Positions 33,959 to 41,920 of a DNA stretch of 41,920 nt are shown here, piece after piece. Position 1 is the stretch's first letter; each line of letters starts with the position of its first letter. The position numbers and the translations under genes are program-made. Under the pieces are notes generated by a model. The model did no database searches and was not told the origin of the DNA. It was given only the letters and a program-made list of their open reading frames with translations. This DNA comes from Verrucomicrobiia bacterium (GTDB taxonomy: Bacteria; Verrucomicrobiota; Verrucomicrobiia; Limisphaerales; UBA9464): positions 1-41,920 of the forward strand of contig JAHCBB010000038.1 of NCBI GenBank assembly GCA_019634635.1, written 5' to 3'.

Positions 33959-34435
33959 ATGTTCAAGGCCATCGCCGCCATGTCGGCGAATCGCGTCATC
34001 GGGGATCACGGGAGAATTCCGTGGCATTTGCCCGGGGACTTCCGCTGGTTTCGAAAGGCGACTCTCGGACACTGGCTTGTCCTGGGACGTCGGACGTTTG
34101 AGTCCATTGGGCGTCCGTTGCCCGGACGCGAGACCATTGTCCTGAGCCGCTCCGGCTTTTCCGCACCGGGCGTCCGGGCGGTTGCCGATCTGCCGGCACT
34201 GGACGCCCTGGTGGCCTCGGATTCGCGCGAGGTGTTTGTGGCGGGTGGTGCCGAGATCTACGCGATGCTTCTTCCGCGGTGCTCCGAGCTCTTCCTCACC
34301 CGGGTGAACCGCACCGTCTTTGGTGATGCCTTCTTTCCCCCGTTTGAGGACCAGTTCTCACAGGTTGGCATCGTCATGGAAACGGAGGAGTTTTCCGTGG
34401 AGCATCATGTCCGCCGGGATGCGGCGGGGAGGTGA
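33959..34435 (+). CDS. folA: Dihydrofolate reductase
   Basis: A 158-residue cytoplasmic enzyme that reduces dihydrofolate to tetrahydrofolate with NADPH. Motifs from the N-terminus: IAAMSANRVIG, W22 and D27 in PWHLPGDFRWF, the VLGRRTFESIGRPLPGRETIVLSR block and VAGGAEIYAMLLP (94-106). The ATG at 33959 is the first of the frame that gives a canonical N-terminus; the frame itself is open upstream but opposite the divergent permease. The C39-like gene follows after 4 bp, suggesting co-transcription. No thymidylate synthase is present in the window. Confidence 0.96.
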   Translation: MFKAIAAMSANRVIGDHGRIPWHLPGDFRWFRKATLGHWLVLGRRTFESIGRPLPGRETIVLSRSGFSAPGVRAVADLPALDALVASDSREVFVAGGAEIYAMLLPRCSELFLTRVNRTVFGDAFFPPFEDQFSQVGIVMETEEFSVEHHVRRDAAGR

Positions 34436-34439
34436 TCTC

Positions 34440-35513
34440 ATGGGGCGTCGCTGTTCCAGTTCCTGGTGGGTCGCGCTGGCCGCCTTGCTTCCAGTCCTGC
34501 GACTGGCGGGGGACGCGCGCCTGGTCACCCTGACCGATTTCTCGACCTTCCACGCGAGCGGATCACCAGGAGAACCCCTGGTCCTGATTTCTCCTCCCGT
34601 CCTCCCGGGATTTTCGTGGCGCGAACTGGTCGTGTCCTGGAATGCGGCGTCAAACGTGATCCTCGCGGTCGCCGCTCGCCCGCTCGAACCCGCCGGTGCC
34701 CCTTTCCTTTCCCTCGGTCAGTGGGCGGCGGTCCAGGGTCCGGACACCCCCCGCACCAGCGTGAACGGCCAGCATGCGGCGTGGGGAGAGGTGCAGACCG
34801 ACGTGGTGGTGCTTCGCGGCACCTCCACCGGCGCGGAAGTTCGGCTCGAGGTCCGCGGACCCCTGTCCGGACTGCGACGGCTGAGCCTGGCCTTCAGCAG
34901 CGGGGATCCGCCGCAGATCCCGGGCGACCGTGAGGCGGTCCGGACGCCCGCGTGGGGCCGTTCGCTGTCTGTGCCGGTCCGATCGCAGGCGGAGCATCCC
35001 GAGGGCGTGACCCGTTGGTGCAGTCCCACCAGCACTGCCATGCTGATGGCCTACTGGGGCGAGCAATTGGGGCGACCGGACTGGATCGTACCGGTGCCGG
35101 TGATCGCGCAGGCGGTGGACGATCCCGGTTGGGGGGGGACGGGCAACTGGCCGTTCAACATGGCGTTTGCCGGGTGCCAGCCGGGCTTGAATTCGGCGGT
35201 GGCCCGGTGGGAAAGCCTGTCGGACCTGGAATCATGGATTGCGGCAGGCCTCCCGGCCGCTGCTTCAGTCAGTTATGCGATGCTCAAGGGGCGCCCAGCC
35301 GCGGAGTCTGGCGATGGGCACCTCGTGGTGGTTCGGGGCTTTACCCGCGACGGTGCGGTCGAGGTGAACGATCCTGGAGTCCGTCGCGAGCGGGTGATGA
35401 GACGGGTGCCCCGGGCCGACTTTGAGCGGGCCTGGCGGCACTCGGGACGGACTGTCTACCTGATCTGGCCGGACGGCCATCCGCTCCCGGCAGGACCGGG
35501 ATTTCCCAATTAA
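34440..35513 (+). CDS. Secreted C39-like peptidase (PF13529-type)
   Basis: A 357-residue protein preceded by a good Shine-Dalgarno (GGGGAGGTGAT) and starting at ATG 34440. A signal peptide spans the first ~24 residues (SSSWWVALAALLPVLRLAG). The N-terminal half is beta-rich. The C-terminal half has a papain-like C39 arrangement: Q183, C194 in RWCSPTSTAMLMAYWG, H294 in GDGHLVVVRGF and D311 in VEVNDPGV, giving the Cys-His-Asp triad. It probably cleaves peptides outside the cytoplasm; the substrate is unknown. Its stop and the stop of the convergent TPR gene share the same TTAA bases (35510-35513). Confidence 0.87.
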   Translation: MGRRCSSSWWVALAALLPVLRLAGDARLVTLTDFSTFHASGSPGEPLVLISPPVLPGFSWRELVVSWNAASNVILAVAARPLEPAGAPFLSLGQWAAVQGPDTPRTSVNGQHAAWGEVQTDVVVLRGTSTGAEVRLEVRGPLSGLRRLSLAFSSGDPPQIPGDREAVRTPAWGRSLSVPVRSQAEHPEGVTRWCSPTSTAMLMAYWGEQLGRPDWIVPVPVIAQAVDDPGWGGTGNWPFNMAFAGCQPGLNSAVARWESLSDLESWIAAGLPAAASVSYAMLKGRPAAESGDGHLVVVRGFTRDGAVEVNDPGVRRERVMRRVPRADFERAWRHSGRTVYLIWPDGHPLPAGPGFPN

Positions 35514-37324
35514 CCTGGCGCCACGAGGGTTTGGTAAGCCTCCTCGAGCCAGCGGACCTGTGGCGGCATGAGGTGACGCAGGTCAATCCGTCGGTAGGCC
35601 ATCATCGCTCCCTCACGGTTTCCCCGTCGCAGGTTCACCTCGAAGCGCCCGAATTCCAGGACCGTGCGGTTGGAGGGTGACAGCTCGCTCTTGGCCACCC
35701 GGTTCAGGATCCGCTCCGCATCGTCGAGACGACCATTCTGGATGAGCGCGAGGGCGTGGTTGAGATTGGCGCCGGGGTCGTTCGGGGACGCGGTCAGGCG
35801 GCGGAGGGTCAGCTCGATCGCCAGTGGGGCGTTCGTCCGCTGAATCAGCAGGCACGCGGCGTAGTTGTTGATGAACACCGGATTGTTGGTCGCCAGCGAA
35901 TACCCCCGTTCGGCGGCGCTGTGCATCAGGTCGAACTGGCGGGCATCATGGGCTGCGACGACCACCTGCAGCCAATAGGCCGCACGGTCTGAAAAATCAG
36001 ACTCCAGGCGTTTCAGAAGTCGCGCCGCGTGGTCTGGGAATCCCGAATGCTGCAGGCCGGTCGCCATTCGAAACGCCGTCAGCGGGTCCGCCGGTGGATG
36101 CTCCACCGCCTGGTCCATGGCCGTCCGGGCGGTGTCCTCACGCCCCAGCTTGAGTTCGGCAAGGCCTTCCCAGAACCAGGTGAGACCGGCCTGGGCAATG
36201 GGAACCCGGTTGGACGTGCGGACCCGGACTGCGAGGGAACGGAGTTCGAACCACAGTTCCTGATGGACGTATAAATCTCCAAGGCGCTGCCAGACCTCCT
36301 GGCTGAAATTGAATACGGGCAGCTGGTTCTCGAGGAATTCGATGGCGGTGTCGCGGAGTCCCAGGGCTTGCAGGGCGTCGGCAAGGGCTCCGGCGTCGGA
36401 CGGAGTTTCCGGGGGCGTGGCGTAGGCTCCCGCAAGCTCGACGGCACGGTCGCGGCGACCGGTCCGCGTCAGCAGTCTCCAGTAGCCCAGGTGGTCTGCG
36501 AGGCGGTCCTGTTGGGAATCCACCAATCCATCCAAAGCGGACTCATAGGCACGAAGGTCCGATCGGGAGGCGGCGACGGCGAGATTCAACTGACGGGCAA
36601 GGGTCGCGGTCGCTGGATTGGTCATCGCCGACTCGAGGGCCGCCAATGCGGGCACCAAGCCGGCGGGCGGTCCCCAGCCGGCCTGCCATGCGGTCAGGTA
36701 CAGTCCGAGGTCCCGGTCGCCGGCGATGCTGTTGCTGTACTTCGGCCACAAGGATCCGAACCGGTCCATGGCCTGCAGGTGAAACAGCGATTTCAAATAG
36801 GCTCTTGCCTGGTCCGGACTCAACTGCGTCTCCGAGGACTGCAGCAGTCCCATGACGTAGTTGTCCTGTCCCAGACGGGACAGCACCTGCGCTGCGAGAT
36901 TCAGGTCGGATTCATTGGTGCCGGCGAGCCGCAACAGGAAGAAGGCGTTGCCGAGCCCGAGGTTGAGGTAGCGCGGTGGTGGTTGCCTGGGGCCGAGCAG
37001 CGTCTTGAGAAGTCCGCGGCGCAGCTCGGGGTCTCCAGGATCATTGGCAATCGCCCCCTGCCAGGCCAGCACCGCCTCCGGAAGCCTTCCGGCCTCCGAC
37101 TCCCGGCGCGCCGTCCGCGCCAGGGACAGCGCCTGGACCTTGTCGAGTGCGGACATCCGGACGTCCGGACGGAACCCTTTCGGCGTGGACCGGAAGAGCT
37201 TCAGCAGCATCAGGACGCCCAAGGCCATCAAGACACCCATCACCACGAAGACCGTCTTGGATCCGGTTGGAAGCCGGGTGACGTCCACGTAACGGGATTT
37301 CGAGCGTTTGGGGCGGGAATCCAT
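35510..37324 (-). CDS. Membrane-anchored TPR protein
   Basis: 604 residues from the ATG at 37324 (the frame extends 15 codons further, overlapping the 3' end of manA). A basic N-terminus (RPKRSKSRYVDVTRLPTGSK) is followed by one membrane segment (TVFVVMGVLMALGVLMLLKLF, ~24-45), then a long helical region with TPR-like repeats. The most recognisable are AGRLPEAVLAWQGAIANDPGDPELRRGLLK and the PGANLNHALALIQNGRLDDAERIL segment near the C-terminus. A scaffold or assembly role at the inner membrane is possible, with no direct evidence. It is the last gene of the accA-manA-TPR run; manA ends 10 bp upstream. Confidence 0.82.
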   Translation of the reverse strand: MDSRPKRSKSRYVDVTRLPTGSKTVFVVMGVLMALGVLMLLKLFRSTPKGFRPDVRMSALDKVQALSLARTARRESEAGRLPEAVLAWQGAIANDPGDPELRRGLLKTLLGPRQPPPRYLNLGLGNAFFLLRLAGTNESDLNLAAQVLSRLGQDNYVMGLLQSSETQLSPDQARAYLKSLFHLQAMDRFGSLWPKYSNSIAGDRDLGLYLTAWQAGWGPPAGLVPALAALESAMTNPATATLARQLNLAVAASRSDLRAYESALDGLVDSQQDRLADHLGYWRLLTRTGRRDRAVELAGAYATPPETPSDAGALADALQALGLRDTAIEFLENQLPVFNFSQEVWQRLGDLYVHQELWFELRSLAVRVRTSNRVPIAQAGLTWFWEGLAELKLGREDTARTAMDQAVEHPPADPLTAFRMATGLQHSGFPDHAARLLKRLESDFSDRAAYWLQVVVAAHDARQFDLMHSAAERGYSLATNNPVFINNYAACLLIQRTNAPLAIELTLRRLTASPNDPGANLNHALALIQNGRLDDAERILNRVAKSELSPSNRTVLEFGRFEVNLRRGNREGAMMAYRRIDLRHLMPPQVRWLEEAYQTLVAPG

Positions 37325-37334
37325 GGGGTTCTTT

Positions 37335-38360
37335 TCAGGGCAATGCCGAAGCGGCGGCCCGGGATCCATTGGGGCGGGATTCGGATGGCGTGACGTGCAG
37401 CAACGTCGTGCCGGGAGCTGCCTCCAAGGCCAGGGCGGGAAGCGCGGCGGCGATCAACACCGAATCCCCAGGACCGAGCTCCGGCGCGTCCAGCGGGTGG
37501 AGGCATCGGAGGCGTCCGCCGGCCACGAGGATCACGGCGCATTCTCCGGGTTGGCGGCCATCTGTCGTCTTCGTCGCCCCGTCGAACCGCCACTCGTCAA
37601 TGCGAAACACGTCGTGGCGCGCCAGGGCTCGTCGTGAGGCACCGTTGCGGGAAACCCAAGGGGCCTGGACCAGACCCGGGGCGACGTCCGAGAAGTCCAC
37701 GGACTCCAGGGACGGGCCGATGTGCAATTCGCGGGGGCGACCATCCAGCCCGGGCCGGTTCCAGTCGAACACCCGGTAGGTCGTGTCGGAATTCTGCTGG
37801 ATCTCGAACACCACATTGCCGGCTCCGAGGGCGTGGACGCGTCCGCTCGGGACGAACATGGCGTCACCGGCGCGCGGGGACTCCACGTGAAAACATCCGG
37901 CCACCGAACCGTCGCGGATCCGTTGTTCGAACTCCTGCCGGCTGACCCCCGGATTCAGTCCGGCGTAGATCCTGGCGCCGGGCCGGGTGGCGGCGAAATA
38001 CCACAGCTCCGTCTTGGGTTCGCCGCGCAGTTCGCCGGCGCGGTGGGGCGGGGGATGCACCTGCAGGGAAAGATCGTCCCGCGCATCCAGGATCTTGATG
38101 AGCCACGGAAACCGCTCCCCGGAGTCCACCGGCCGGCCCAGAACGGCTTCCCCGTGCTGGTCCATCAGCCAGCGCAGATCGCGTCCGGCCCATGGTCCGT
38201 TGGCGATCACGGAGACGCCCTCCGCTCGGTCGGAGAGTTCCCACGATTCGCCGATGGGCACGTCTTCCGGCAGCGAACGCCCGAAGAGTTCGGCGATCCG
38301 GCGTCCACCCCAGACGCGCTCCTTGAACAGGGGGCGGAAGGTGAGCGGATAGACGTTCAC
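37335..38360 (-). CDS. manA: Class I mannose-6-phosphate isomerase
   Basis: A 341-residue zinc enzyme interconverting fructose-6-phosphate and mannose-6-phosphate. The zinc ligands are Q100 and H102 in SLQVHP, E118 in PKTELWYF and H176 in VPSGRVHALG; the catalytic-region YRVFDWNR is at ~195-202. The short form without the middle helical insert is typical of bacterial homologues. The start is GTG 38358-38360, overlapping the accA stop by 4 bp (GTGA). The C-terminal ~30 residues (SESRPNGSRAAASALP) are a low-complexity tail. Confidence 0.95.
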   Translation of the reverse strand: MNVYPLTFRPLFKERVWGGRRIAELFGRSLPEDVPIGESWELSDRAEGVSVIANGPWAGRDLRWLMDQHGEAVLGRPVDSGERFPWLIKILDARDDLSLQVHPPPHRAGELRGEPKTELWYFAATRPGARIYAGLNPGVSRQEFEQRIRDGSVAGCFHVESPRAGDAMFVPSGRVHALGAGNVVFEIQQNSDTTYRVFDWNRPGLDGRPRELHIGPSLESVDFSDVAPGLVQAPWVSRNGASRRALARHDVFRIDEWRFDGATKTTDGRQPGECAVILVAGGRLRCLHPLDAPELGPGDSVLIAAALPALALEAAPGTTLLHVTPSESRPNGSRAAASALP

Positions 38361-39334
38361 GCGGCTTTCGAGGCCGGCTCCGAGACGTGGCCGAACGCCC
38401 GGAATTTTCGATAGCGGGCCTGGAGACGTTCGGCCACCGGCATGGCGGTCAGCGCCGCGAGATGGCGCAGCAGGGATTCCTTGAGCTGGGCGGCCGCTGC
38501 CGCAGGGTCGTTGTGTGCGCCGCCCAACGGCTCGGGCACGACGTCGTCCACAAGGCCCAGTTGGCGCAGGTCGGACGCGGTGATCCGGAGGGCGGCGGCG
38601 GCTTCGGGTGACGCGGCCCGGTTCTTCCAGAGGATCGCGGCGCAGCCCTCGGGGCTGATCACGGAATAGTAGGCGTTCTCGAGGAGGATGACACGGTCGC
38701 CCACGCCGATGCCCAAGGCCCCCCCGGATCCGCCCTCGCCGATGACCACGGCGATGATGGGCACTTCCAGAAGCATCATCTCCCGGAGGTTCACCGCGAT
38801 GGCCTCTCCGATGTGGCGCTCCTCCGAGCCGATCCCGGGATAGGCGCCCGCGGTGTCAATGAGCGTGATGATGGGCAGGCCGAACTTGTCGGCGAGGCGC
38901 ATCAGCCGGAGTGCCTTGCGGTACCCTTCGGGATGGGCCGAACCAAAGTTGCGCAGGATGTTTTCCTTGGTGTCCCGGCCCTTCTGGGTGCCGATCACCA
39001 CGACGCGGTGCTCGCCGAGCCTGGCGAAGCCTCCGACAAAGGCCCGGTCGTCGCCGAACATCCGGTCCCCGTGCAGCTCCTCGAACCCGGAAAATGTCAT
39101 CCGCAGGTAATCCTGTGTGTAGGGCCGTTTGGGATGACGTGCGAGCTGCACCCGCTGCCACGGGGTGAGGTTGGAGAAGATCTGGCGGCGGGCCTCTTCG
39201 ATCTTTCGCTCCAGGAGCAGGATCTCCTCCTCCCATTGGATCCCCATGGAATGCGATTCCGGATGCTGCTTCAGCTCCTCCAGTTTCCGCTGGAGCTCCG
39301 CGATGGGCTTTTCGAAATCGAGGTGGTGCTTCAT
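38357..39334 (-). CDS. accA: Acetyl-CoA carboxylase carboxyltransferase subunit alpha
   Basis: A 325-residue protein from the ATG at 39334, which gives the family's N-terminus (LDFEKPIAELQRKLEELK). The crotonase-like fold is seen in LTPWQRVQLARHPKRPYTQDYL, FEELHGDRMFGDDRAFVGGFARL, IGTQKGRDTKENI and the oxyanion-hole segment VIGEGGSGGALGIGVGDRV. It transfers the carboxyl group from biotin carboxyl carrier protein to acetyl-CoA together with AccD. It is followed by manA with an overlapping GTGA. The 225-bp upstream gap contains no recognised site. Confidence 0.97.
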   Translation of the reverse strand: MKHHLDFEKPIAELQRKLEELKQHPESHSMGIQWEEEILLLERKIEEARRQIFSNLTPWQRVQLARHPKRPYTQDYLRMTFSGFEELHGDRMFGDDRAFVGGFARLGEHRVVVIGTQKGRDTKENILRNFGSAHPEGYRKALRLMRLADKFGLPIITLIDTAGAYPGIGSEERHIGEAIAVNLREMMLLEVPIIAVVIGEGGSGGALGIGVGDRVILLENAYYSVISPEGCAAILWKNRAASPEAAAALRITASDLRQLGLVDDVVPEPLGGAHNDPAAAAAQLKESLLRHLAALTAMPVAERLQARYRKFRAFGHVSEPASKAA

Positions 39335-39559
39335 CCCGGATTGTCGAGGGCTCGGTTCACGAAACGACGCTACGGAAGCCCCTGCCGGCAGGCAACGGAC
39401 AAGTGGGGAACGCCGCGCCCTGGTGCGCATCCGTACGCCCCCGGCGCAGGCCCCCGGAAACTCCCGGGCAGGCGTCCGGATGGGGTTCCCGGCCCGCGCA
39501 GGTGCCGTCCCATGGGAACCGGTCTGCCCGCGCGCTGCAGATCGCCTGCCTCGGGGGCC

Positions 39560-41113
39560 TCAGGCCGGGGTGAGAGTGGCCCCGGCAAGGGTTTTGAGGG
39601 CGACGCGGTCCACCTTGCCGGTGGCGTTGAGCGGCATTTCGTCGAGGAAGACGATCTCGCTGGGGGACTTGTAGCCGACGCGGGCGCGGGAGTATTGCAT
39701 CAACTCGGTGGCGGTGGGTCGCGGAGCGTCCGGCTTCAAGGTGACGTACGCGCGGACGTTTTCACCGTGCACGAGATCGTGGATGCCGATGACGCCGGCA
39801 GACTCAATCGCCGGATGTTCCAGGAGCGAATCCTCAACTTCCTGCGGGGAGATGTTCGATCCGTCGTGGATGATGATCTGCTTCTTGCGGCCCCGGAACC
39901 AGAGGTAGCCGTCGGCATCGGCGGCGACCATGTCACCGGTGTCGAGCCAGCCGTCAACGATTGTTGCCGCGGTGGCGTCCGGACGATTCCAGTAGCCGAT
40001 GGTGTTTGCGCGGGAACGGATCCAAAGTTTCCCGGCTGCGCCCGCGGGGACTTCGTTTCCGGCGTCGTCGCGGATCGAGGCGTCGTAGCCGGCGCAGAGC
40101 CGGCCAATCGAGCCGATCTTGTTGGTGCCGCCGGGCGGATTGGTGGCCGCGGTGCCGGTCTCGGTCATGCCGTAGACCTCGGCGATCGGAAACCCGGCAA
40201 GGTCGGTGAATTCGCGCTCCAGTTCGCCGGACACCTTGTCGCCGCCGGCGACGCACATGCGGATGGATCGGAAATCGTCGCGTGCCGCGTGGTGATCGCG
40301 CACCAGTCCGAAGAGCGGGGCGGGAAGCATGCAGAGCAGCGTGGGCCGGGTGCTGCGGAGCAGCGACAGGAGTTCGGGGCCGTCGAAGGTGCGCGCAAGG
40401 TCCACGCGGACACCGGATCCGAAGCTGGCGAAGGTGAAGGAGGTGGCGGCGATGTGGGAGGCGCTGGTGGCGGGAAAGAAGATGTCGCCGGCAGTGAGTG
40501 CCAGACCGGCGGCGGAAGCGGCGGCCATCCACCCGAAGGTTTCGTGGGTGTGCGTGACGCCCTTTGGCCTTCCGGTGCTGCCGGAGGTGAAGAAGATGAA
40601 GACGGGATCGGAGGCGGCGGGCCTGGGAAAGGTGACGGCGGGCGGTTCGGTGTGGAGCAGCGTTTCGAGGGTTCGGTCGCGGTCGTCCGCGGCCTCGAGC
40701 CAGACCCGTCCGAGGGGCAACCGGCCGGCAAGCGTGCTTTGGGTGAGGTCGGCCTCACGCTCCGCGTGAGCCACGAGGAGCGCTGCGCTGCTGACCTCCA
40801 GGGCGTGGTCCATCTCGGGCGCCTGGTAACGATAGTTCAGCGGTACGGCGACCAGGGCTGCGCGAAAGCAGGCAAGGTAGTGGACGACGAGCGCGCCGCG
40901 GTTGGGGAGCAGCGAGGCGATGCGGTCGCCGGGCTGGAGTCCGAGGGCGAGGTAGTGGGCGGCGAGGCGGTGGGCGGCGGCGTCGAGCTCGCGCCAGGTC
41001 CAGCGGCTTTCATTGGTCACCAGTGCCAGGTCGTCCGGCTTCCCGGCAAGGCCGGCGGCGAGGATGTCGGTGAGGACGAACGGCCTCTCGAGCGGGGGAC
41101 CGGAAAGCGGCAT
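39560..41113 (-). CDS. AMP-dependent acyl-CoA ligase/synthetase
   Basis: A 517-residue class I adenylate-forming enzyme. The P-loop motif FTSGSTGRPKG is at 175-185. VYGMTETGTAATNPPGG (A5), LDTGDMVAADADGYLWFRGRKKQIIIHDGSNISPQEVE (A7-A8) and the C-terminal GKVDRVALK lysine motif (A10) are present. It should activate a carboxylic acid with ATP to the acyl-AMP and transfer it to CoA. The family includes medium- and long-chain fatty-acyl ligases and o-succinylbenzoate-type ligases; substrate choice cannot be read from the sequence. The length is normal. It stands alone between two ~200-bp gaps. Confidence 0.92.
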   Translation of the reverse strand: MPLSGPPLERPFVLTDILAAGLAGKPDDLALVTNESRWTWRELDAAAHRLAAHYLALGLQPGDRIASLLPNRGALVVHYLACFRAALVAVPLNYRYQAPEMDHALEVSSAALLVAHAEREADLTQSTLAGRLPLGRVWLEAADDRDRTLETLLHTEPPAVTFPRPAASDPVFIFFTSGSTGRPKGVTHTHETFGWMAAASAAGLALTAGDIFFPATSASHIAATSFTFASFGSGVRVDLARTFDGPELLSLLRSTRPTLLCMLPAPLFGLVRDHHAARDDFRSIRMCVAGGDKVSGELEREFTDLAGFPIAEVYGMTETGTAATNPPGGTNKIGSIGRLCAGYDASIRDDAGNEVPAGAAGKLWIRSRANTIGYWNRPDATAATIVDGWLDTGDMVAADADGYLWFRGRKKQIIIHDGSNISPQEVEDSLLEHPAIESAGVIGIHDLVHGENVRAYVTLKPDAPRPTATELMQYSRARVGYKSPSEIVFLDEMPLNATGKVDRVALKTLAGATLTPA

Positions 41114-41316
41114 GGCGGAAGGTGTTGGGTGTCAGGAGCCGGATTCTTGAGTGACAATAATCACCTGCCTGCGTCGCGGCCGTCCGGGAGATCCTAGGCG
41201 GCCGGGTCCCCGGGCATAGTCCAAAGTGATCGTTCGGCCGGCCGGCGAGCCGAAGGGACCCACACCAGTTCCTATTTCGTTTCTGGTTCCCCTATTGGAT
41301 CGCTTGGGGTTGCGGG

Positions 41317-41920
41317 TCAACGAAGGCGGACACGGAAGAATTGGGCCCGGGCTTCGTGGGACAATGGAACGGAAATGTTCTGAGTGGCTGTCGAAGCGGT
41401 AATGGTCTGCGAGGCCGTCCAGCGGATGAAGTCGGTGGTTGACTCGAGATCAACCTGCTGACCGCTGGCCAGGTTCGTCAGTTCCAGCTGGATTTCGTTT
41501 TCCACGCGCGTGGCACGAAGCACGGGAGGATCCGGCGGTCTGGGCGTGGAACCCAGCGGCGACCAGGAAGGAAAGGCGGCGGGCGCCGCGGCCAGCAATC
41601 GGATGGAGGCGTCACTGGTTCGAACGATGTGAATTTCCGAACGGGTCTCGTCGCCCATCTGCAGTTCGAGGCCATTCACGATGAGGCGTGGCGCGATGTC
41701 GAACACGAGCTCGGTGTCGTCTGGAGACCAGGAGACTTTGGTGATCCAGAGGTTGTTGCCGAAGGCCACCAACTCGCGATCGCCGGTGCCGTCATCGTTG
41801 ATGATGCGGATGGCGCACCTGACCAGGCGAAAAATGCCGGGCAAACCCACCCGGGTATCGCTTGCAAGTGTGTTCCGGACGTAGGCGACCTTGCTGCCAT
41901 CACGGGAAATGGCCGGAGCG
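41317..41920 (-). CDS. 3' part of a secreted TolB/PD40-type propeller protein (runs off the window)
   Basis: The reading frame is open from the window edge. Its first visible residues (APAISRDGSKVAYVRN) are a PD40/TolB propeller strand, followed by further blade-like strands (ITKVSWSPDDTELVFDIAP, SIRLLAAAPAAFPSWSPLG). After a Pro-rich linker (STPRPPDPPVL) comes a beta-sandwich domain ending ARAQFFRVRLR, the small C-terminal domain common in verrucomicrobial secreted proteins. The true start lies beyond 41920; a GTG at 41850 within the frame is not a real start. Export is inferred from the C-terminal domain, since the N-terminus is not visible. The 203-bp gap to the acyl-CoA ligase gene shows no feature I can support. 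Confidence 0.8.
   Translation of the reverse strand, partial: APAISRDGSKVAYVRNTLASDTRVGLPGIFRLVRCAIRIINDDGTGDRELVAFGNNLWITKVSWSPDDTELVFDIAPRLIVNGLELQMGDETRSEIHIVRTSDASIRLLAAAPAAFPSWSPLGSTPRPPDPPVLRATRVENEIQLELTNLASGQQVDLESTTDFIRWTASQTITASTATQNISVPLSHEARAQFFRVRLR

Noticed and set aside
41114..41316. tRNA or regulatory RNA in the gap before the acyl-CoA ligase
   Set aside because: No T-loop/anticodon arrangement or strong hairpin could be seen by eye in this 203-bp stretch.

Overview
The window is high-GC bacterial chromosome and most likely comes from a soil or freshwater member of the Verrucomicrobiota (Limisphaerales/Pedosphaera-type). This is an inference from gene content: a DUF1549/DUF1553 cytochrome next to a DUF1501 protein, a PQQ-propeller protein beginning WPQWRGPTRDG, secreted proteins ending in YFRL or FFRVRL-type C-termini, cytochrome-TPR modules, and GEAPAEP-type palindromic repeats. 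There is no 16S or other phylogenetic marker to prove it. I see no rRNA, tRNA, CRISPR array, phage genes or transposase.

Layout. 1-340: edge of a repeat array (reverse orientation). 414-7778 (minus): maf, a membrane-anchored spermidine-synthase-like fusion with TPRs, and a SWIM-SNF2 helicase. 8022-9068 (minus): an HpnA-like epimerase, divergent from a decayed HpnK-like deacetylase remnant (9157-9588). 9573-11953 (minus): a cytochrome/monooxygenase-fold/TPR protein overlapping a redoxin. 12013-14512 (plus): PQQ-propeller protein, FAH-family enzyme and a small Sm-like unknown. 14537-15774: eight tandem copies of a ~102-bp palindromic element with ~162-bp period. 15861-21492 (plus): a seven-gene Mrp/Mbh-type cation/proton antiporter operon. 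21520-21690: one more decayed repeat copy, inverted relative to the array. 21709-30146 (minus): beta-helix protein, DUF1501, DUF1549 cytochrome and a tandem metallo-beta-lactamase protein. 30358-32923 (plus): asd, nrdR, a coupled unknown and a HIT protein. 32951-33850 (minus): an EamA-type permease. 33959-35513 (plus): folA and a C39-like secreted protein. 35510-39334 (minus): accA-manA-TPR operon. 39560-41113 (minus): acyl-CoA-ligase-type enzyme. 41317-41920 (minus): 3' part of a secreted TolB/PD40-type propeller protein running off the window.

How the genes fit together. Housekeeping genes (asd, nrdR, folA, accA, manA, maf) are interleaved with periplasmic or secreted degradative and redox modules typical of PVC bacteria. 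The Mrp/Mbh-type operon is compact, with most junctions overlapping by 4 bp. It is preserved as a unit between opposite-facing copies of the repeat family.

The least explained items are the palindromic repeat family, with its array, higher-order duplication and inverted placement around the antiporter operon; the hpnK relic facing the HpnA-like gene; the antiporter operon with an MbhD-E-F-like fusion and a second D-type subunit lacking the usual TM5 glutamate; and the tandem beta-lactamase-fold protein with one degenerate metal site.
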